Shown here: one piece after another, positions 62,797-64,000 of the stretch
Position numbering within the stretch: position 1 is the stretch's first letter
Layout: each line of letters begins with the position of its first letter
Assembly (NCBI GenBank): GCA_031555145.1
Contig: JAVBUR010000046.1
Span: 22,740 to 86,739, forward strand
Source of the DNA: JAJDIA01 sp031555145
Lineage (GTDB): Bacteria > Bacteroidota > Bacteroidia > Bacteroidales > Tannerellaceae
Direction of reading: 5' to 3'
DNA: 64,000 nucleotides
Position numbers and translations under genes: made by a program
The notes under the pieces: generated by a model
The model's database searches: none
The model's input: only the letters and a program-made list of their open reading frames with translations
What the model was told of the DNA's origin: nothing

Positions 62797-63723
62797 ATGG
62801 CAAAAGTACTTGTTGCAACAGATAAACCCTTTGCACCCGTAGCGGTGAAAGGAATCCGGGAAGTGATCGACGCCGCCGGTTTCGAACTGGCCCTATTGGA
62901 AAAATATACGGAAAAAGCCCAGTTGCTGGATGCAGTAAAGGATGTTGACGCGGTGATTGTACGCAGCGACATCATCGATGCCGAAGTGCTGGAGGCAGGA
63001 AAACAACTCAAACTCGTGGTTCGTGCCGGTGCCGGATACGACAATATCGATATCGATGCGGCCCGTCGCCGCGGTATCTCGGTAATGAATACGCCGGGGC
63101 AGAACTCCAACGCTGTGGCTGAACTGGTATTCGGTATGTTGGTCTTTGGCGTACGCGGTTTCTTCAACGGCGCTTCCGGTAGCGAACTGAAAGGAAAGAA
63201 GCTGGGTATTCTGGCTTATGGTAACGTAGGTCGTAACGTAGCCCGCATTGCGAAAGGATTCGGGATGGAAGTCTATGCGTATGATGCTTTCTGCCCGGTA
63301 GCAGCCATCGAAGCCGATGGCGTACAGCCTGTTGCGTCGACAGCCGACCTGTTCAACGCTTGCCAGATCATATCGTTGCACATCCCGGCCACCGCCGAAA
63401 CGAAAGGTTCTATCAATTTCGATCTGATGAACTCCATGCCGAAAGGCGCCATCGTGGTGAATACCGCCCGCAAGGAAGTCATGGATGAAGCCGGATTGAA
63501 ACAGATGTTTGCCGACCGTCCCGATTTCAAATACCTGTCGGATATCCAACCCGCTATCGATGCCGAACTCAAGGCCGCTTATGCCGACCGTTACTTCAGT
63601 ACACCGAAAAAGATGGGTGCCCAAACGGCCGAAGCGAATATCAACGCCGGTATCGCCGCTGCGGAGCAGATCGTCGGTTACATCAAGGATGGCAACGGTA
63701 AATACATCGTCAACCCCTTTTAA
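62797..63723 (+). CDS. serA: D-3-phosphoglycerate dehydrogenase, Lys-type
   Basis: First step of serine synthesis: 3-phosphoglycerate to phosphohydroxypyruvate with NAD. 308 residues, so without the C-terminal ACT regulatory domain. NAD loop is AYGNVGRNVA, with Ala replacing the first Gly of GxGxxG. Catalytic Arg is in NTARKEVMDE; the canonical catalytic His in TPHxG is replaced by Lys (TPKKMG, residues 269-274), as in the type IIIK enzymes described from Entamoeba and relatives in Bacteroidetes. Absence of the ACT domain suggests no serine feedback through that module. Confidence 0.93.
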   Translation: MAKVLVATDKPFAPVAVKGIREVIDAAGFELALLEKYTEKAQLLDAVKDVDAVIVRSDIIDAEVLEAGKQLKLVVRAGAGYDNIDIDAARRRGISVMNTPGQNSNAVAELVFGMLVFGVRGFFNGASGSELKGKKLGILAYGNVGRNVARIAKGFGMEVYAYDAFCPVAAIEADGVQPVASTADLFNACQIISLHIPATAETKGSINFDLMNSMPKGAIVVNTARKEVMDEAGLKQMFADRPDFKYLSDIQPAIDAELKAAYADRYFSTPKKMGAQTAEANINAGIAAAEQIVGYIKDGNGKYIVNPF

Positions 63724-64000
63724 TCGGGGCTGAATAATAATCAATAAGCAACCGGGTGTCAAAAGTCAGTAGGTGTGCCCCCTCTCAAGCTACTCTCTAT
63801 ACACATCTTTTGATGCGTGTATGGGGAGAACTTGAAGTAGCAATAGTGAAAATGCCCCATCAGGGGTATCGTGTTCGTAGCCAGGGGTGTAAGCCCCTGG
63901 AATAATACGGATATCATATATAAACCGCGCCACGTCAGTGGTGCCGTATATAATAAACCGGTACCGCTGACGCGGCACAAGAACATCAACCAATCACCTG
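63724..64000. repeat. Hairpin-rich REP-like intergenic element, truncated by window end
   Basis: No gene. Contains CCAGGGG-TGTAAG-CCCCTGG (63881-63900), a perfect 7-bp hairpin; CCCC-ATCA-GGGG (63855-63866); and a 20-nt imperfect inverted repeat, arms 63927-63946 and 63959-63978 (CACGTCAGTGGTGCCG against CCGCTGACGCGGCAC), 16 Watson-Crick and 2 G-T pairs around a 12-nt AT-rich loop. ATACACATC and GATGCGTGTAT (from about 63799) form another stem. The pattern resembles dispersed extragenic repeats of Bacteroidales. An open frame on the minus strand here (63759-63989) is judged spurious. Confidence 0.6.

Noticed and set aside
63759..63989. 76- and 67-codon minus-strand ORFs at the window end
   Set aside because: They translate the hairpin-rich repeat element and have no protein-like pattern or start signal.

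Overview
The window looks like a chromosomal stretch of a gut-type Bacteroidota (order Bacteroidales), most likely Parabacteroides or a close relative; the species cannot be fixed from the sequence alone. The grounds are two SusC/SusD pairs, a hybrid two-component regulator (HTCS), an RseC-led Rnf operon, start codons preceded by A-rich stretches rather than strong Shine-Dalgarno sequences, and repeated matches to the Bacteroidetes -7 promoter element TAnnTTTG. No rRNA, tRNA, CRISPR array or complete insertion sequence was seen.

Layout. 1-366 is the 3' end of a ThuA-domain gene. 351-4002 (minus) is recJ-recQ. 4209-9390 (plus) is a tightly packed run: tsaC-type YrdC gene, a WbaP-like sugar-phosphate transferase, a ClC channel with CBS domains, fmt, and a YbaN-like membrane protein. 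9542-15177 (minus) is ftsK-lolA-trxB-YngK-like hydrolase. 15280-18743 (minus) holds two related serine hydrolases, one fused to a ChbG/YdjC deacetylase domain. menA follows, then three small orphan genes on the plus strand ending at a bidirectional terminator.

20897-33500 is a polysaccharide utilisation locus: SusC, SusD, a serine-type sulfatase and a secreted alpha-helical-barrel protein on the minus strand, with a divergent HTCS regulator. A sulfated glycan is the likely substrate class. A cyclophilin with an unusual acidic insert, galE, and the complete Rnf operon (rseC-rnfBCDGEA) follow. Then come a small charged protein with a textbook promoter and terminator, a DUF3078 outer-membrane protein and kdsB.

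44938-51233 is a second SusC/SusD locus with a third lipoprotein gene. Separated from it by a terminator and a new promoter motif is the most unusual part of the window (51306-60209). This is a translationally coupled run of a DUF4369-like lipoprotein, three DUF6057-like polytopic membrane proteins and two lipoproteins that combine a CxxCH haem-binding motif with a PD40/TolB-like propeller. The module appears duplicated and its function is unknown to me. rarA, serC and a Lys-variant 3-phosphoglycerate dehydrogenase follow, and the window ends in a hairpin-rich, REP-like intergenic sequence.

Another non-coding structure worth attention is a pair of 22-bp tandem repeat arrays (9409-9540 and 34514-34623). 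Both lie between convergent genes and share a palindromic TCAGCnnGCTGA-like core.
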